A DNA stretch of 64,000 nucleotides from Bdellovibrio sp. NC01. Its GTDB lineage: Bacteria; Bdellovibrionota; Bdellovibrionia; Bdellovibrionales; Bdellovibrionaceae. Positions 52,867 to 61,927 of the stretch are shown here, in pieces. Position numbers and translations under genes: made by a program. Location of the stretch: contig NZ_CP030034.1 in the NCBI RefSeq assembly GCF_006874625.1, positions 868,001 to 932,000 of the forward strand, in the 5' to 3' direction. The notes under the pieces are model-generated. The model searched no databases and had not been told where the DNA came from. It worked only from the letters and a program-made list of their open reading frames with translations. Every line of letters begins with the position of its first letter. The first letter of the stretch is position 1.

Positions 52867-53919
52867 CTATTCTTCTTTCAAACCTAGATGTTTCATGATG
52901 CGTGCAACTTCTTTTCTCAAGCGTGGCAAGTTGCCGTTGCTGATCGTCGCAAGAGTTTTCATGTTGTCGCGAAGTGGTTCTAGCGGATAACCCGCGTAAG
53001 CGCCAGGTTTCAATACGTCGTTTGAAACGCCGCTGCGTCCGCCGATCATGATTTTATCACCAATTGTCACGTGGTCGCTCACAACTGTGTCGCCACCAAC
53101 CATACAGTTACTACCAACGCGGCTTGAACCTGCGATTTTAAAACCGGCAGCGAAGACGTTGTTTTCACCGATGATAACGTTATGGGCAACGTGACAGAAA
53201 TTATCGAATTTCGAACCATTGCCAATGCGTGTTTCAGTCAAAGCAGCGCGGTCGACTGTGCAGTTTGCACCGATCTCGACCCAATTGCCGATAACGACTT
53301 TGCCGATTTGTGGGATTTTTTTATGAGTGCCTTCTTTAGTTGGCGCAAATGCAAAACCGTCAGCACCGATGGTTGTGTGCGGATGGATTTCACAGTGTGA
53401 ACCGATGTCACAGTTGGCGCCCACGAAAACTTGCGGGTGCAACAAAGTGTGATCGCCGATCGTTGCATGACCTTCGATAACCGTATGGGCGCCGATTGTT
53501 GCGTAGTCACCGATGCGGACATGCTCACCAATCACAGCAAATGGACCCACGTAAACATTTTGCCCCAAATGAGCTGTTTCATGGATGCATGCTGTTGGGT
53601 GAATTTTCTCGGCCTGATTGTAGCGATTCATTTTGCCGTCGAAAAGCGGCAGAACCGTCGCCATCGCCATCTGCAAGTTGCCTGTTTGGAAGAATGTCGC
53701 GTTGCTATCTTCAGGAAGGCTCACTGATTTGTGAGCAACCACGATCGAAGCTCCCGCTTTCAAAACTGTTTCCAGCTGATCTTGCTTAGTGATGAACACC
53801 AAGCAGCCTTTTTCGAGCTGTTCAGGAGGAAGAACTTTTGTAGCAACCGCTTGAAGAGAACCGGAAACATAGGACAAATCTGCCGATTGGAGATCTTTAA
53901 TTACTTCTGCTGTTATCAT
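52867..53919 (-). CDS. lpxD: UDP-3-O-acylglucosamine N-acyltransferase LpxD
   Basis: A 350-residue lipid A enzyme that N-acylates UDP-3-O-acyl-glucosamine. The N-terminal domain binds UDP; the middle is a left-handed beta-helix of hexapeptide repeats (IGDYATIGAHTVIEGHATIG). The catalytic His is in FDNFCHVAHNVIIGENN. ATG 53919 has a GAGG site; an upstream ATG at 53940 is less likely. It is not beside fabZ or lpxA here. Confidence 0.92.
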   Translation of the reverse strand: MITAEVIKDLQSADLSYVSGSLQAVATKVLPPEQLEKGCLVFITKQDQLETVLKAGASIVVAHKSVSLPEDSNATFFQTGNLQMAMATVLPLFDGKMNRYNQAEKIHPTACIHETAHLGQNVYVGPFAVIGEHVRIGDYATIGAHTVIEGHATIGDHTLLHPQVFVGANCDIGSHCEIHPHTTIGADGFAFAPTKEGTHKKIPQIGKVVIGNWVEIGANCTVDRAALTETRIGNGSKFDNFCHVAHNVIIGENNVFAAGFKIAGSSRVGSNCMVGGDTVVSDHVTIGDKIMIGGRSGVSNDVLKPGAYAGYPLEPLRDNMKTLATISNGNLPRLRKEVARIMKHLGLKEE

Positions 53920-54044
53920 AGTGATGCCTCGCGCTAACACTTTCCCATTATTTTTTTGCTGTCAAGACACTGTGTAATAGGTTAGATCTGGTTAATAAAC
54001 ACTTTTCGATCATTTCTCACCTTATTTAGGAAGAGAGGAATTGA

Positions 54045-54602
54045 ATGGCAAAAAAGGCTGCGAAAAAGGAAGCACCTGCGGCAAAAGCAAAAAAGCCAGC
54101 GGCAAAACCAGCTGCGAAAGCGGCTCCAAAAGCTGCGGCTAAACCTGCTTCTAAAGCGGTAGCGAAACCTTCATCACCGAAACCAGCTCCAAAAGCGGCT
54201 GAGAAATCTGCAAAACCTGCGAAAGCAGCTCCTGCTCCGAAAGCGGCTCCAGTAAAAGCTGCTAAAGAGGAAAAACCAGCGAAAGCGGCAAAAGCTGAAA
54301 AAGCACCGAAAGCTGTGAAGGAAACTGCACCGGTTGAGACTGAAGCTCCTAAAAAAGAGAAGAAAGTTAAAATCGATAAAACAGGCATGAATGAAGACCA
54401 AGCCAAATGGGTAGATCTTCACGAAAAATATAAAGCGACGAAAGCTCAGGCTTATAATATCGCATCTCAATACGAAGCTAAAACTCCGATTGAGCATAAG
54501 ATTTTCGGCTGGGGCTACATCCTTTCAAATGAATACGACAGACTTGAAGTTTTATTTGAGGATGGCAAGCGTATGCTGATCAGCAATAGGAAACTAACGT
54601 AA
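54045..54602 (+). CDS. Lys/Ala/Pro-rich histone H1-like protein with C-terminal domain
   Basis: A 185-residue protein. Residues 1-110 are almost only Lys, Ala and Pro (AAKPAAKAAPKAAAKPAS and similar repeats), like histone H1-type tails that bind nucleic acid. After a charged linker, residues about 120-185 form a compact domain (YNIASQYEAKTPIEHKIFGW, then RLEVLFEDGKRMLISNRK) not recognised. It has a GAGAGGA site and is upstream of infA. Probably a nucleoid or RNA-associated protein. Confidence 0.75.
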   Translation: MAKKAAKKEAPAAKAKKPAAKPAAKAAPKAAAKPASKAVAKPSSPKPAPKAAEKSAKPAKAAPAPKAAPVKAAKEEKPAKAAKAEKAPKAVKETAPVETEAPKKEKKVKIDKTGMNEDQAKWVDLHEKYKATKAQAYNIASQYEAKTPIEHKIFGWGYILSNEYDRLEVLFEDGKRMLISNRKLT

Positions 54603-54669
54603 ACCTAAAGCTCAGGAAGGTCAGAATTCTATTGCAAGGCAATCGGTTCTGGCCTAGAAATTTACCTAC

Positions 54670-54888
54670 ATGGCAAAAGACGATTTAGTACAAATTGATG
54701 GAAAAGTGATCGACGCCCTTGCAGGGGGTCTATACAAGATCGAACTCGAAAACAAGGCGATCATTAACGCAAAACTTTGCGGAAAAATGAGACGTTTTAA
54801 TATTCGCGTGGTTGTGGGAGACCGTGTAAGCGTAGGGGTTTCACCTTACGATCCTACTCATGGTCTGATCATGTTCCGTCATAAATAA
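54670..54888 (+). CDS. infA: translation initiation factor IF-1
   Basis: A 72-residue S1/OB-fold protein that sits in the ribosomal A site during initiation. The start MAKDDLVQIDGKVIDALAGG and the core KMRRFNIRVVVGDRV, then SPYDPTHGLIMFRHK, match the family over its full normal length. Confidence 0.95.
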   Translation: MAKDDLVQIDGKVIDALAGGLYKIELENKAIINAKLCGKMRRFNIRVVVGDRVSVGVSPYDPTHGLIMFRHK

Positions 54889-54929
54889 AGATTTAACTTC
54901 CTATTATTTCCAATAAATCTAGAGGTTCT

Positions 54930-57296
54930 ATGGATCAGGCTCTTCAGAGTTATTTGGCTCGTATTGTCCCAACAGTCCCAGCAAAGTCAGCACAAGCAGT
55001 GATTGATCTTGCTGCGGAAGGGGCTACGGTTCCTTTCATCGCTCGTTACCGTAAAGAACAAACAGGCAATTTGGACGAAGTTCAAATTCGCTCTGTCATC
55101 GAAGGTCACGAAACTTTCAACGAAATCGTTAAGCGTAAAGCTTTCTTGATCAAAGAGATCGGGGAGCAAAACAACTTAACTGCTGAGTTGCAAAAACGTA
55201 TCGAGATGTCTTGGGACTTGGGTGAGCTAGAGGAAATCTACAAACCATTCAAGAAAAAGAAAAAAACCAAAGCAACTATCGCACGCGAAGCGGGCTTGGA
55301 GCCTTTGGCAAATTGGATTTGGGACATGGGTCATGGCACGTTGAAAGACGACCAGACTATGGAAATGAAAGCGAAAGCTTTCTTAAACCCAACTGCCAAA
55401 ATCGTCACTTACGAAGAAGCGCTTAAAGGTGCTCAAGACATCATCGTCGAAAAAATCGCCAATGATGCAGATCTTCGTAATATGGTTGCAAAAAACTACA
55501 ACGAAAAAGGTCGCGTTGTTTCTAAAGCAGCGAAAGGCTTCAAACCAAACTCTAAGTACGACATGTACAAAGAATTTGAAGAGCCAGTAAAAGCTTTGCT
55601 TGATGCTAAAAACAATCACCGCTACTTGGCGATGAGACGTGGCTGGCAAGAAGAAGAATTGACTCTTGATGTGAAGGGCGATGACGAAGAGATTTTAAAA
55701 TCTTACGAAAAATTCGCAACTTCAACTCCAGACAATGCTATCGGCGAATACTTGAAACAATCTGCTCGTCTTGCTTTGAACGTTTACGTTCTTCCTTCTG
55801 TTGTGAACGAAGTTCACCGTCAGTTGAAAGAAAAAGCGGATCAAGATGCGATCACGGTGTTTGCTGAAAACGTTCGTAAACTTTTGTTGGCTTCTCCATA
55901 CGGATCAAAATGCGTATTGGGTGTCGACCCTGGTTTGCGTACGGGTTGTAAAGTGGCATTGATTGATAAATCAGGCGCTTTCATTTCTCACACAGTTCTT
56001 TACACTTTGGGTGACGATGCTGATCGCAAAGCGAAGGCTTTGTTCGGTGACGTTTTGAAACAAATCCAAATTGAAGCGATCGCAGTGGGTAACGGTACTG
56101 CAGGTCGTGAAACTGAAGCGTTCTTGCGCAAAGTTTTGAAAGATCTTGGTAAAAATATTCCTGTCGTGATGGTTTCTGAGTCGGGTGCCTCTGTGTACTC
56201 TGCTTCTGATATCGCTCGTGAAGAATTCCCAGATCTTGATTTGACGGTAAAAGGTGCGATCTCTATCGCGCGCCGTTTGCAAGATCCTTTGGCTGAACTT
56301 GTTAAAGTCGATCCAAAATCTATCGGTGTTGGTCAGTACCAACATGACGTGAATCAATCGCAATTGAAAAAATCATTGGAAGCAGTGGTTGAATCTTGCG
56401 TGAACAACGTGGGCGTTGACGTGAATACGGCTTCTGCAGCGTTGTTGTCACACGTGGCGGGCATTGGTCCGGCGTTGGCGAAAGGTATCGTTGAAGCTCG
56501 TAAGAAAGCGTTGTTTGCGGATCGCTCGGAACTTTTGAAAGTTCCTAAGTTTTCTGCAAAAGTTTTCGAACAAGCTGCAGGCTTCTTACGTATTCCTGCA
56601 AGCAAACACGTTTTGGACTCTACAGGTATCCATCCAGAGCGCTACCAAGCGGTTACTGACATGGCGAAAGACCTTGGCGTTTCTTTGTCTGAAGTTATCG
56701 GTGAAGGAGCTAAGAAGCTTCTTGCACAAAGAACTAAATGGGCCCAAATCGTGGGTGAGTTTACGTTTGATGACATCGTGAAAGAGCTTGAAAAACCAGG
56801 CCGTGACCCACGTGATCCATTTAAAGTTTTCCAATACCGTGATGACATCATGGAAGTGAAAGACCTTAAAGAAGGTATGATCTGTCCTGGTATCGTAACA
56901 AACGTAACGAACTTCGGTGCGTTCGTTGATATCGGTGTTCACCAAGATGGTCTTGTGCATATTTCTGCTTTGTCTCACAAGTTCGTGGATGATCCTCGTA
57001 AAGTGGTAAATCCAGGCGATCATGTGACTGTTAAAGTTATGAAAGTGGATCAAGTTAAGAACCAAATTTCTTTGACGATGAAAATGGACGACGCGCCAGA
57101 GGCTTCAGCTCCTCGTGAAAAACGCGGCGATCAACCTCGTCAACAGCAAGGCGGTTACAAACCAGGTGGCGTAAGAATGCCTCCAGGTGGTGGCGCAGGA
57201 CAAAGACCAGCAGCAGGTGGTCCTCCAGCGAAGCCAGCTAATCCGTTCAACAATCCGTTCGCGGCTTTGATGAACACTCCGACTAATAAGAAATAA
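54930..57296 (+). CDS. tex: Tex family RNA-binding transcription accessory protein
   Basis: A 788-residue protein of usual Tex length. It has the N-terminal helix-turn-helix region (VPFIARYRKEQTGNLDE), the YqgF-like fold (LGVDPGLRTGCKVALID), helix-hairpin-helix motifs (HVAGIGPALAKGIVEARK) and a C-terminal S1 domain (GMICPGIVTNVTNFGAFVDI). A Gly/Pro/Gln-rich tail of about 60 residues follows. Tex binds nucleic acids and affects transcription and stress responses. Confidence 0.95.
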   Translation: MDQALQSYLARIVPTVPAKSAQAVIDLAAEGATVPFIARYRKEQTGNLDEVQIRSVIEGHETFNEIVKRKAFLIKEIGEQNNLTAELQKRIEMSWDLGELEEIYKPFKKKKKTKATIAREAGLEPLANWIWDMGHGTLKDDQTMEMKAKAFLNPTAKIVTYEEALKGAQDIIVEKIANDADLRNMVAKNYNEKGRVVSKAAKGFKPNSKYDMYKEFEEPVKALLDAKNNHRYLAMRRGWQEEELTLDVKGDDEEILKSYEKFATSTPDNAIGEYLKQSARLALNVYVLPSVVNEVHRQLKEKADQDAITVFAENVRKLLLASPYGSKCVLGVDPGLRTGCKVALIDKSGAFISHTVLYTLGDDADRKAKALFGDVLKQIQIEAIAVGNGTAGRETEAFLRKVLKDLGKNIPVVMVSESGASVYSASDIAREEFPDLDLTVKGAISIARRLQDPLAELVKVDPKSIGVGQYQHDVNQSQLKKSLEAVVESCVNNVGVDVNTASAALLSHVAGIGPALAKGIVEARKKALFADRSELLKVPKFSAKVFEQAAGFLRIPASKHVLDSTGIHPERYQAVTDMAKDLGVSLSEVIGEGAKKLLAQRTKWAQIVGEFTFDDIVKELEKPGRDPRDPFKVFQYRDDIMEVKDLKEGMICPGIVTNVTNFGAFVDIGVHQDGLVHISALSHKFVDDPRKVVNPGDHVTVKVMKVDQVKNQISLTMKMDDAPEASAPREKRGDQPRQQQGGYKPGGVRMPPGGGAGQRPAAGGPPAKPANPFNNPFAALMNTPTNKK

Positions 57297-57298
57297 TA

Positions 57299-57335
57299 CC
57301 GCGTACGCGGGCAGAGCCGCAGCCCCGGAAGGGGC
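57299..57335. repeat. paired hairpins between tex and a small basic peptide gene
   Basis: CCGCGTACGCGG (57299-57310) and GCCCC-GGAA-GGGGC (57322-57335, GNRA-type loop) stand between tex and the peptide gene. They may end the tex transcript or act in the peptide's leader; no T-run follows. Confidence 0.5.
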
Positions 57336-57366
57336 CTAGGCTGAAGCAACTTACAAGGGGATCAAA

Positions 57367-57462
57367 ATGGCAGCTAAAGGCAAATCTAAAAAAGGTATCC
57401 GTCACAGAAAAAAACGTCTTCTTACTAAGAAGCGTATGTACAAAGCGAAAATCCGTAAGTAA
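57367..57462 (+). CDS. 31-residue highly basic peptide (ribosomal-protein-like)
   Basis: MAAKGKSKKGIRHRKKRL continues to LTKKRMYKAKIRK: about half of the residues are Lys or Arg. An AGGGG site stands six bases before the ATG and a strong terminator follows at 57517. It resembles the tiny basic bacterial proteins with an AURKAIP1/COX24-type domain that bind the ribosome, but the match is by composition and pattern only. Confidence 0.7.
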   Translation: MAAKGKSKKGIRHRKKRLLTKKRMYKAKIRK

Positions 57463-57516
57463 TTCGACGGAGTCGGCAGAACTGTAGCGACGGCAGTCGC
57501 GAAAGCTGAAGCAACT

Positions 57517-57551
57517 AAAAAAGCCCTGGGTGACCAGGGCTTTTGTTTTTT
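57517..57551. terminator. rho-independent terminator
   Basis: An 11-bp stem (AAAAGCCCTGG / CCAGGGCTTTT) around GTGA, followed by GTTTTTT. It ends the basic-peptide transcript and can serve the convergent PLP-enzyme gene. Confidence 0.93.
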
Positions 57552-57560
57552 CAAAGCTTG

Positions 57561-58841
57561 TTAAACTCGTGACAAGGCTGTTTCTAAATCTTGAATGATG
57601 TCATTGGCGTTTTCTAAACCAATACTCAAACGAATCGCACGCGGATCAATTCCTGATTCTCCACGTTTATCACTTGGAATCGCCGAGTGAGTCATAAAGC
57701 CCGGCACTTCAATCAATGTTTTCGTTAATCCCAAACTTACTGCCAATGTGATCGAGTAAGAATTTTGTGCGATATCATCGACAAATTTCTGACACTTTTT
57801 CATAGGGCCTTTAAGTTGGAATGAAATCATCGTGCCTGGAGCAAATTTGCCTTCTGGCGATTGCAGATATTTTTTGGCCTGCTTGAACTGGTGATGACTT
57901 TTTAAACCTGGGTAAATCACGCGCTCCACTTTGGGATGTTTTTCCAAGTAAGTGGCAATTTTCATTGCTGAATCTTGCTGTTGTTCAAAGCGAATGGCTT
58001 GTGTTGAAATCCCGTAAACTAAAATGTGCCATGCTGAATAAGGATGAATGATGGCGCCGAAGTCTTTACGTGCGACACGAAGATTTCCTTCATGCTCTTT
58101 GGGCGCGATGACGGCGCCGCCCATTTCTGTACCGAAGCCAGAAATATTTTTCGTCAAACTTTGGATCACGAAATCAATGCCCCATTCAATCGGACGCAAA
58201 GCCCACGGAGTCGCAAAGGTATTATCAACGACTGTATAGATCTGATTGTCTTTGGCGCGTTTAAGATTGGCTTTCTTAACTAAGGCCGCGATTTTTTCTA
58301 AGTCGGCGATTTCAAGAATAGGATTTGAAACTGATTCGAAATACACCACACGAGTCGTAGGATCTTTCAGTTCTTGTTCAAGTTTCGTGAAGTCGTTGAT
58401 GTCGATCAAGGAATTCTGAATATTGAATCGTGGCATCCAGTTTGTGATAAGGCTATATGTACAGCCGTACAAAGTTTTATGGGCGACAACTTTTTGATTT
58501 GCTTTAAGCAAAGACAATAAAGTTGAAGCGATCGCCCCCATACCGCTACCAAAAGTGACGGCACATTCGCCACGTTCAAGTAATGCCAACTGATCTTCTA
58601 ACATTTTTGTCGTCGGTTCTTCCAAGCGGTCATAGATCCAAATGGGCTTTTCAGATTTTTGGTCGGCCGCAAAAGTACTGAAGCCTTCAGCACCACGCTG
58701 TAAGGATTCAAGACGGAAAGTTGTTGATGCGGTCATTGGCGGAATCAAGTGGTGAGAAAACTCCCAGGATTTAGATTGTGCCTCGCCGTGAATGGCTTTG
58801 GTGCGAAGAGATTTTGGCGAAGAGCTTAGCTTTTTCGTCAT
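57561..58841 (-). CDS. transsulfuration-type PLP enzyme (cystathionine synthase / methionine gamma-lyase family)
   Basis: A 426-residue enzyme of the Cys/Met metabolism PLP family. The PLP lysine is in QSLTKNISGFG, with YDRLEEPTTKMLEDQLALLE, TFGSGMGAI and DNTFATPWALRP before it and SLGLTKTLIEVPGFMTHS after it. The precise reaction cannot be separated by motifs alone; methionine gamma-lyase or cystathionine gamma-synthase are the main options. Confidence 0.85.
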   Translation of the reverse strand: MTKKLSSSPKSLRTKAIHGEAQSKSWEFSHHLIPPMTASTTFRLESLQRGAEGFSTFAADQKSEKPIWIYDRLEEPTTKMLEDQLALLERGECAVTFGSGMGAIASTLLSLLKANQKVVAHKTLYGCTYSLITNWMPRFNIQNSLIDINDFTKLEQELKDPTTRVVYFESVSNPILEIADLEKIAALVKKANLKRAKDNQIYTVVDNTFATPWALRPIEWGIDFVIQSLTKNISGFGTEMGGAVIAPKEHEGNLRVARKDFGAIIHPYSAWHILVYGISTQAIRFEQQQDSAMKIATYLEKHPKVERVIYPGLKSHHQFKQAKKYLQSPEGKFAPGTMISFQLKGPMKKCQKFVDDIAQNSYSITLAVSLGLTKTLIEVPGFMTHSAIPSDKRGESGIDPRAIRLSIGLENANDIIQDLETALSRV

Positions 58842-58996
58842 ACAGAGTGCTCCAGTCTTTAATTTGCACCAACTAGAGCATGTATTCTAATGAGTTTAAA
58901 GATGAATCGTATGGAGGGCGCGCTGCAAAGCAAGCTTGCTCGAATATAATTGTACTCGCGGAGAAATCCCGACTGTGATGTCTCTTCGAGGGATGG

Positions 58997-59989
58997 ATGC
59001 GCGGACTTTTATTGTTCTCGATTTTTACCATGATGCTAATGGCACACGTTCGGGCTCACGCAGATGAGTTGGAGCTGCTCTTTTACCGCGCTCCACAGCC
59101 GCTAGATTGGTCGACTCCAGGAGCCTTGGTCCGAAGTGCTTACCACAATTCCTTCGCTAAGGTGGGCCACTGGGAGAACGACAATTATCGGTGGGATATT
59201 TATCCGCATGGAATCTCGCATGTGAATATCAAATTGCAGTGTGGAAGTAAGTCACCTGTGTATCGTGGTATGACTTCGGATCGTTCGAATTTTTCTTATG
59301 CCTGGGATTTGATGGTGAAAGGCCGAGCACTCGAGACATTTTTGATCGACGTGCAGGGGCGCTTTTATAAGAATGATGAAGTTTTGAAATGGCTTTCGAT
59401 TTTAGAAAGCCAAGATTACGTTCGTCGTTTTCAATTGAAACTAAATTCAGCGCAGTGTTCGCGTTTGGAAAATTATCTGGCTCAATACGAAAAATTAAAA
59501 CTTTGGACGGTCTATGGCGGCCTGCGCTCGCAAGCGTTGTGGGGGCAGGGGGCTGGCTGTGCCGATTTCGCTGTGAGTTTTTTGAAAATTTTAAATCTTT
59601 TTCCGGAAGAGATCGCGACTCATTGGCGGCGGGAATTGAAAGTTCCGCTGCGGTTGTTGTCGTCGGAAACACGCGATGCTGACATTAGTTTTTGGAAATA
59701 CATTCGTGGCGCTGATGGAACATGGGCGAAAGATAGTAAAAATGCCGTGGTCTTTAGCTTTTATGATCCAGAATTAATGTATCGCTGGGTGGGAGCAAAG
59801 AATAAAGCGGTTTGGGATGTCAGCTCTTATAAAACGCCACAGGGAGATATTTTAAAAATGCCGGCAGAGAAGATATTGAAAAATATCTATCGCAAACGTA
59901 GCAATTTAAATGCGTTATTATCAGAGGCGGATCTAAAAAATCCCTATCGTTACGAGTGCGATACTTTAGGATTTTGCAAGGTCGACTGA
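58997..59989 (+). CDS. secreted protein of unknown function
   Basis: A 330-residue protein with a signal peptide (LLLFSIFTMMLMAHVRAHA). A segment GGLRSQALWGQGAGCADFAVSF (from 59517) has a lone Cys in a Gly-rich turn before a helix, as in papain-like or NlpC-type folds, and His residues lie upstream (NSFAKVGHWEND, YPHGISHVNI), but no family was recognised. ATG 58997 has a GAGGG site. Confidence 0.7.
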   Translation: MRGLLLFSIFTMMLMAHVRAHADELELLFYRAPQPLDWSTPGALVRSAYHNSFAKVGHWENDNYRWDIYPHGISHVNIKLQCGSKSPVYRGMTSDRSNFSYAWDLMVKGRALETFLIDVQGRFYKNDEVLKWLSILESQDYVRRFQLKLNSAQCSRLENYLAQYEKLKLWTVYGGLRSQALWGQGAGCADFAVSFLKILNLFPEEIATHWRRELKVPLRLLSSETRDADISFWKYIRGADGTWAKDSKNAVVFSFYDPELMYRWVGAKNKAVWDVSSYKTPQGDILKMPAEKILKNIYRKRSNLNALLSEADLKNPYRYECDTLGFCKVD

Positions 59990-60041
59990 CTTTCCGATTC
60001 GTAACTTGAGAGCTTTGGCCAATGACCTATAAGTCAAAGTC

Positions 60042-61841
60042 ATGTCTTACAGCAAAATTAAAGCAAAAAAATGGGAACTTCTTTTATTGGCCGCAGTGAT
60101 CGGAATTGTTGCTTTGTTTTGCGCAATCACGCCGAACTTAAAAACGGGCGAAGTTATTTATCCTGATTTGTATACGAACTCGAATGCGGCCTCTTCGATG
60201 GCTCGTCGCTCTGATGACGAGCCCGGCCTGTTTTGGATGAAATTCAAATTAGAGCCGAAATTTTTAGCGCCAGATACTTTGAATTTGCGCACGTGGGGTT
60301 GCGTGAATTCATTAACGACAGGAACGCAAGAGTGGAACTTGCCTGAAACGGAAAGACTTCGCTGCTACAACTCTAGGGGCTTGGTTCTTCGCCACACGTC
60401 TGAAGCTTTAAAAGCCGGTGTCGAATGGGCTGTAAGTGGTGATACCGACGAAAAGACTTTTGGATTTTCACTTGAAAAAGAATGGTCAGATCCTTTAGTT
60501 GTTTCATTGTTGATTGCGCTGTTTGCGGCTTTGGGCGTTTTGTTATTTAGAACGTTACCGTTAGCGACAGTACCGCAAAAAACTTTTGCTACGGCCGTAC
60601 TATTGGGTGCCTTAGGCATTCGCTTCTTTTTTGTCTTTATTATCCATCCACCACAGACCGGCTTGTGGTCTGATATGGGTGGCTACTTTGTGCGCGCTAC
60701 TGAAATTCTGAATGGTATTTTCTATGAGTCGCAAAATTTCCAGCCCGTTGGATTTACTTTCTGGTCGTTGATGACGCGTTGGTTGGGCGGCTGGGAGCTG
60801 CACAATTGGATGCAGGTCTTTGCTTCGTGGGGAACGAATTTATTAATTTTCTTAATCGTTGTTGAGCACTTCGGTGCGATTGCGGCGCTGTGTGCGTTGG
60901 TGCTTTCAAGCATTCACTTTCCGCAAATCAGCTTCGCGACTTATCATTTGGCAGAATGTACTTACACATTCTTGTTAACGTTAAGCCTGTGGTGGTTGCT
61001 ACGCACTTTGAAAGAAGAAAAAATTTGGAAGTTTTTCTTAGTCGGTTTGCTTTTGATGGTGAGCTTTTATTTCAAAGGCAATCACGCGTTCTTCATTCCG
61101 CTTTTCTGCTTCTGGTATTTGGTGCGCAATGGGCGCGACTTCAAGAAGACATTCGTGAACATCTCGGCCATGGCGACGGGCTGTTTGCTGTTATTGGTTC
61201 CGCATATGATTTGGACCGCGAAAGTTTATGGCAAACCGATGGCGGGTCCGACGGCGGGTGCGTTGAACTTTGTTGAAGGCAAATGTCCTTCGAAAAACAA
61301 TCGTGACTCTACGGGTATGTCATGGATGTCACCGCTATTCGCGCAGACGGGCGAGACTTTAAAAAAGACGTGGGATCACCCGTTCACAGATCAAGGCTAT
61401 TTCTGGAAAGCCGGAATCAACTGTATAAAAGAAAATCCGGCAGTGATGTTTAAAAGTTTCCGTTATGTTTATTATCTATTCCTGGGTAATGAACTTTGGC
61501 CTGGCGGCTTTAATAGTGCGTTCAGTTTCTACTATCAGCCGTGGAAGATGTTCTTTATATTCGGTCTTTTACCGCTGAGTTTGCTTGGCTGGTTGCTGCT
61601 TTCTAGAGACAAGTCAGACTCACAATCAGTGTTATTCTTGATGTTGTTGTCGGTCTTTATCACGGTCTATGTTTTCAAGTCTGAAAATCGCTTCAGGGCG
61701 CCATTTGATGCGGTCTTGTTAATTTGGTCCTCGTACAGTTTGCAGTGGCTTTACTTGAAAGCTGCGGAATTATTGCGACCTAGCCCAGTCGTGACAACGC
61801 AGGAAGCCGTGTTAACACTTTCTGAAAGTATCTCTGATTAA
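60042..61841 (+). CDS. GT-C type membrane glycosyltransferase (GT39/ArnT-like)
   Basis: A 599-residue polytopic inner membrane protein. A first membrane segment (LLLLAAVIGIVALFCAITP) is followed by a periplasmic domain of about 100 residues, then about ten further segments. The acidic loop GLWSDMGGYFVRATEI fits the catalytic Asp loop of GT-C enzymes, which take sugars from polyprenyl phosphate. Acceptor unknown. Confidence 0.72.
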   Translation: MSYSKIKAKKWELLLLAAVIGIVALFCAITPNLKTGEVIYPDLYTNSNAASSMARRSDDEPGLFWMKFKLEPKFLAPDTLNLRTWGCVNSLTTGTQEWNLPETERLRCYNSRGLVLRHTSEALKAGVEWAVSGDTDEKTFGFSLEKEWSDPLVVSLLIALFAALGVLLFRTLPLATVPQKTFATAVLLGALGIRFFFVFIIHPPQTGLWSDMGGYFVRATEILNGIFYESQNFQPVGFTFWSLMTRWLGGWELHNWMQVFASWGTNLLIFLIVVEHFGAIAALCALVLSSIHFPQISFATYHLAECTYTFLLTLSLWWLLRTLKEEKIWKFFLVGLLLMVSFYFKGNHAFFIPLFCFWYLVRNGRDFKKTFVNISAMATGCLLLLVPHMIWTAKVYGKPMAGPTAGALNFVEGKCPSKNNRDSTGMSWMSPLFAQTGETLKKTWDHPFTDQGYFWKAGINCIKENPAVMFKSFRYVYYLFLGNELWPGGFNSAFSFYYQPWKMFFIFGLLPLSLLGWLLLSRDKSDSQSVLFLMLLSVFITVYVFKSENRFRAPFDAVLLIWSSYSLQWLYLKAAELLRPSPVVTTQEAVLTLSESISD

Positions 61842-61927
61842 TACCGGAGCATTAAAAATAGGACCTTTTCGATTTTGATTGGGAGTGAGTGCAGGCTCAG
61901 TTATCCTAATACGAATAGGGAGGTCCC

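Noticed and set aside
54026-54406. Phe/Ala/Gly-rich minus-strand frame opposite the H1-like gene
   Set aside because: It is the mirror of Lys/Ala/Pro codon repeats on the plus strand.
54731-54745. CTATACAAG as a third copy of the CarH-type half-site
   Set aside because: It is a single half-site within the infA coding region, with no inverted partner.
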